From the NCBI GenBank assembly GCA_009927195.1, contig RFNL01000321.1, positions 1-16,670 of the forward strand: 16,670 nt of DNA, given 5' to 3'. Below the pieces are notes generated by a model, which was given only the letters and a program-made list of their open reading frames with translations, did no database searches and was not told the DNA's origin. Below are positions 14,480 through 16,670 of this stretch, piece by piece. The stretch's first letter is position 1; the number at the start of each line of letters is the position of its first letter. Origin of the DNA: Betaproteobacteria bacterium. GTDB taxonomy: Bacteria > Pseudomonadota > Gammaproteobacteria > Burkholderiales > Burkholderiaceae_C. Position numbers and translations under genes: made by a program.

Positions 14480-16670
14480 TCAGCGCTTTTTGCGCCCTTT
14501 GCCTTTGGCAACTGCTTTTTTGACAGCCGCTTTGAGCGCCTGAATGGGGGATTTTGCCGCACGCTTTGGGCCGCTGGCCTTGCCCAAGCCTTTGCCACTT
14601 CGCTTGCCGTGCGCGCCTGTGGCCTGGCTCAGGCTTGAGACACCCGCAGCTTTGGTCGTCAGCGGTGTTCCTTCGGTGACCAAGCGAAAGTCAATTTTTC
14701 GACCATCCAAATCCACCCTGCTGACCTGAATGCGGACCCGCGTGCCAATGGAAAACCGCACCCCTGTGCGCTCGCCACGCAGTTCTTGGCGAATCTCATC
14801 AAGTCGAAAAAAGTCACCGCCAAGTTCGGTGATGTGAACCAAACCTTCCACATACAAATTGTCCAGTGTGACAAACAATCCAAATCCTGTGACGGCCGTC
14901 ACCACGCCCCCGTACTCTTCACCCAGATGCTCGCGCATGAATTTGCACTTGAGCCAAGCCTCGACATCACGGCTGGCTTCATCAGCACGTCGCTCAAAGG
15001 CACTGCAATGCAATCCGGCAGCTTCCCATCCACTGGCATCGGCTGCGGGTGAAACGGCTTGCACCACCTTGGCAACAGCACCCGGGGCAGGCTTTTTGGC
15101 CAACTTCACACGTCCTGCGGGCTCTGGGGGTCGCTGCGGCAATCGATAGGTTTTTTTGGCCAAGATGGCCTTGATGACCCGGTGCACCAACAAATCCGGG
15201 TATCGGCGAATCGGGCTGGTGAAATGGGTGTAGGCCTCAAACGCCAGGCCAAAGTGACCACTGTTGGTCGGTGTGTAGATGGCCTGTTGCATCGAGCGCA
15301 GCAACATGCTGTGGATCTGTTGTGCGTCGGGCCGATCCTTGGTGGCCTCGGCAATGGCCTGGTACTGGGCCGGGCTGGGGTTCTCCGAGATGGTCATGCC
15401 CAGTCCGAGTGCCCTCAGGTAATTGGCCAGTGTTTCGCGTTTCTCTGGGGTGGGCCCTTCATGCACCCTGAACAAAGCGGGGTGCTTGCTTTGCAAAATA
15501 AAGTCGGCACTGCAAACGTTGGCGGCCAGCATGGCCTCCTCGATCAAACGGTGAGCATCGGTGCGCACACGCGGCACAATTTTCTCAATGCGCCCACTGT
15601 CGTCGCAAACAATTTGCGTCTCTGTGGTTTCAAAATCAACTGCGCCACGGACATGCCGGGCTTTGAGTAGCGCGCGATAAACATCGTGCAAATGCTCCAA
15701 GTCGGCAATCCGGTCGGGGTGCCGAGCCGCTTCTGGCCCCCGCACATTGGACAAAATGGCTGCGACCTCGGTGTACGTCATGCGAGCATGACTGCGCATG
15801 ACCGCTGGATAGAACTGATAAGCATGGACTTCGCCTGAGGCATTGACCAACATGTCACACACCATGCACAGGCGCTCAACATCTGGGTTGAGCGAACACA
15901 ATCCATTGGAGAGTTTTTCCGGCAACATGGGAATCACGCGGCGTGGAAAATAAACGCTGGTGGCGCGCTCATAGGCATCGACATCAATCACGCCACCTGA
16001 CTCTACATAGTGGCTGACATCGGCAATGGCCACCAACAAACGCCAACCTTTGCCCCGCCCAACCCGAGAGGGCTCGCAGTAGACCGCATCATCAAAGTCG
16101 CGCGCATCTTCCCCATCGATGGTGACCAATGGCACATCGGTCAAATCGACACGGTCTTTCCTGTCCTGGGGCCGCACTTTGTCGGGCAAGCTGCGTGTCA
16201 AGTCCAGGCAGGAGGATGAGAATTCATGGGGCACGCCGTACTTTCGCACAGCGATTTCAATTTCCATACCGGGGTCATCCAACTCCCCCAGCACTTCTTG
16301 GATGCGTCCCACAGGTTGGCCATACAAACTGGGTAACTCGGTCAATTCCACCACCACCACTTGACCCACCTTGGCTTGGCCGGTCGCGGTTTTGGGGATC
16401 AAGACATCCTGTCCATATCGCTTGTCCTCCGGCGCCACCAACCAAATACCGCCTTCTTGCAACAAGCGACCGATGATGGGTTGTGGCGGTCGTTCAATGA
16501 TCTCCACCACACGACCTTCGGGCCTTCCTTTGCGGTCCAGGCGCAACACGCGCACCTTGACCCGGTCCAAGTGCAATACAGCCCGCATTTCATTGGGGGC
16601 CAAAAAAATGTCTGCAGCGCCGTCATCTCGCCGCACAAAACCATGTCCATCACGGTGGCCCAAGACGGTA
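14480..16670 (-). CDS. rnr: Ribonuclease R, N-terminus beyond the window
   Basis: RNase R is a 3'-to-5' exoribonuclease that degrades structured RNA and takes part in ribosome and tmRNA-linked quality control. About 729 codons are visible, and the frame runs off the right edge, so the helix-turn-helix N-terminus is missing. Reading from the edge: cold-shock domain 1 (GHRDGHGFVRRDDGAADIF), cold-shock domain 2 (around IWLVAPEDKRYGQDVLIP), then the RNB catalytic domain with TIDGEDARDFDDAVYCE, whose four aspartates coordinate metal. HFTSPIRRYPDLLVHRV is the RNB signature. An Ala/Pro/Lys-rich linker separates it from the S1 domain (GGVVTAVTGFGLFVTLDNLY). The protein ends in a Lys/Arg/Ala-rich tail (AVKKAVAKGKGRKKR) typical of RNase R. 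Confidence 0.95.
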   Translation of the reverse strand, partial: TVLGHRDGHGFVRRDDGAADIFLAPNEMRAVLHLDRVKVRVLRLDRKGRPEGRVVEIIERPPQPIIGRLLQEGGIWLVAPEDKRYGQDVLIPKTATGQAKVGQVVVVELTELPSLYGQPVGRIQEVLGELDDPGMEIEIAVRKYGVPHEFSSSCLDLTRSLPDKVRPQDRKDRVDLTDVPLVTIDGEDARDFDDAVYCEPSRVGRGKGWRLLVAIADVSHYVESGGVIDVDAYERATSVYFPRRVIPMLPEKLSNGLCSLNPDVERLCMVCDMLVNASGEVHAYQFYPAVMRSHARMTYTEVAAILSNVRGPEAARHPDRIADLEHLHDVYRALLKARHVRGAVDFETTETQIVCDDSGRIEKIVPRVRTDAHRLIEEAMLAANVCSADFILQSKHPALFRVHEGPTPEKRETLANYLRALGLGMTISENPSPAQYQAIAEATKDRPDAQQIHSMLLRSMQQAIYTPTNSGHFGLAFEAYTHFTSPIRRYPDLLVHRVIKAILAKKTYRLPQRPPEPAGRVKLAKKPAPGAVAKVVQAVSPAADASGWEAAGLHCSAFERRADEASRDVEAWLKCKFMREHLGEEYGGVVTAVTGFGLFVTLDNLYVEGLVHITELGGDFFRLDEIRQELRGERTGVRFSIGTRVRIQVSRVDLDGRKIDFRLVTEGTPLTTKAAGVSSLSQATGAHGKRSGKGLGKASGPKRAAKSPIQALKAAVKKAVAKGKGRKKR

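Noticed and set aside
1..16670. A hidden novel system, mobile element, CRISPR array or tRNA in the window.
   Set aside because: Almost all of the sequence is accounted for by conserved housekeeping genes. No direct-repeat array, transposase, integrase, phage gene or tRNA-like fold was seen.

Overview
This window is a bacterial chromosome segment that looks like Burkholderiales, probably Comamonadaceae (for example the Limnohabitans/Rhodoferax group). The basis is the gene order rpsB-tsf-pyrH-frr-cdsA-dxr-rseP-bamA-skp-lpxD-fabZ-lpxA-lpxB, the style of the proteins, and an LpxA that carries the residue expected for a C10 acyl ruler. The assignment is inferred from gene order and recognisable protein families, not from a database search.

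Layout. From 11956 down to position 1 (minus strand) lies one long, tightly packed block. It starts with translation genes (rpsB, tsf, frr) and UMP kinase (pyrH). It continues with phospholipid and isoprenoid precursor synthesis (cdsA, dxr), the site-2 protease rseP, outer-membrane protein assembly (bamA, skp), and lipid A/fatty acid synthesis (lpxD, fabZ, lpxA, partial lpxB). Together these genes build and monitor the Gram-negative envelope. Most junctions are under 30 bp or overlap. Longer gaps occur only between rpsB and tsf (an intrinsic-terminator-like hairpin) and between tsf and pyrH (two hairpins).

Divergent from rpsB, on the plus strand, is a DadA-like FAD amino-acid dehydrogenase (12152-13402). 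It is followed by a decayed fragment of an NAD(P)HX dehydratase gene (nnrD-like, about 13455-13697). Convergent to these, on the minus strand, are rnr (RNase R, cut by the window edge) and a short-chain dehydrogenase directly downstream of it.

Three points stand out. (1) uppS, normally between frr and cdsA in this cluster, is absent; only 13 bp separate the two genes. (2) lpxD is split by a one-base frameshift at about 1773, with an intact continuation in the other frame. (3) The stretch after dadA holds a recognisable nnrD remnant. I saw no mobile element, CRISPR array, tRNA or rRNA, and no convincing novel defence or biosynthetic system. This is mostly a core housekeeping region.
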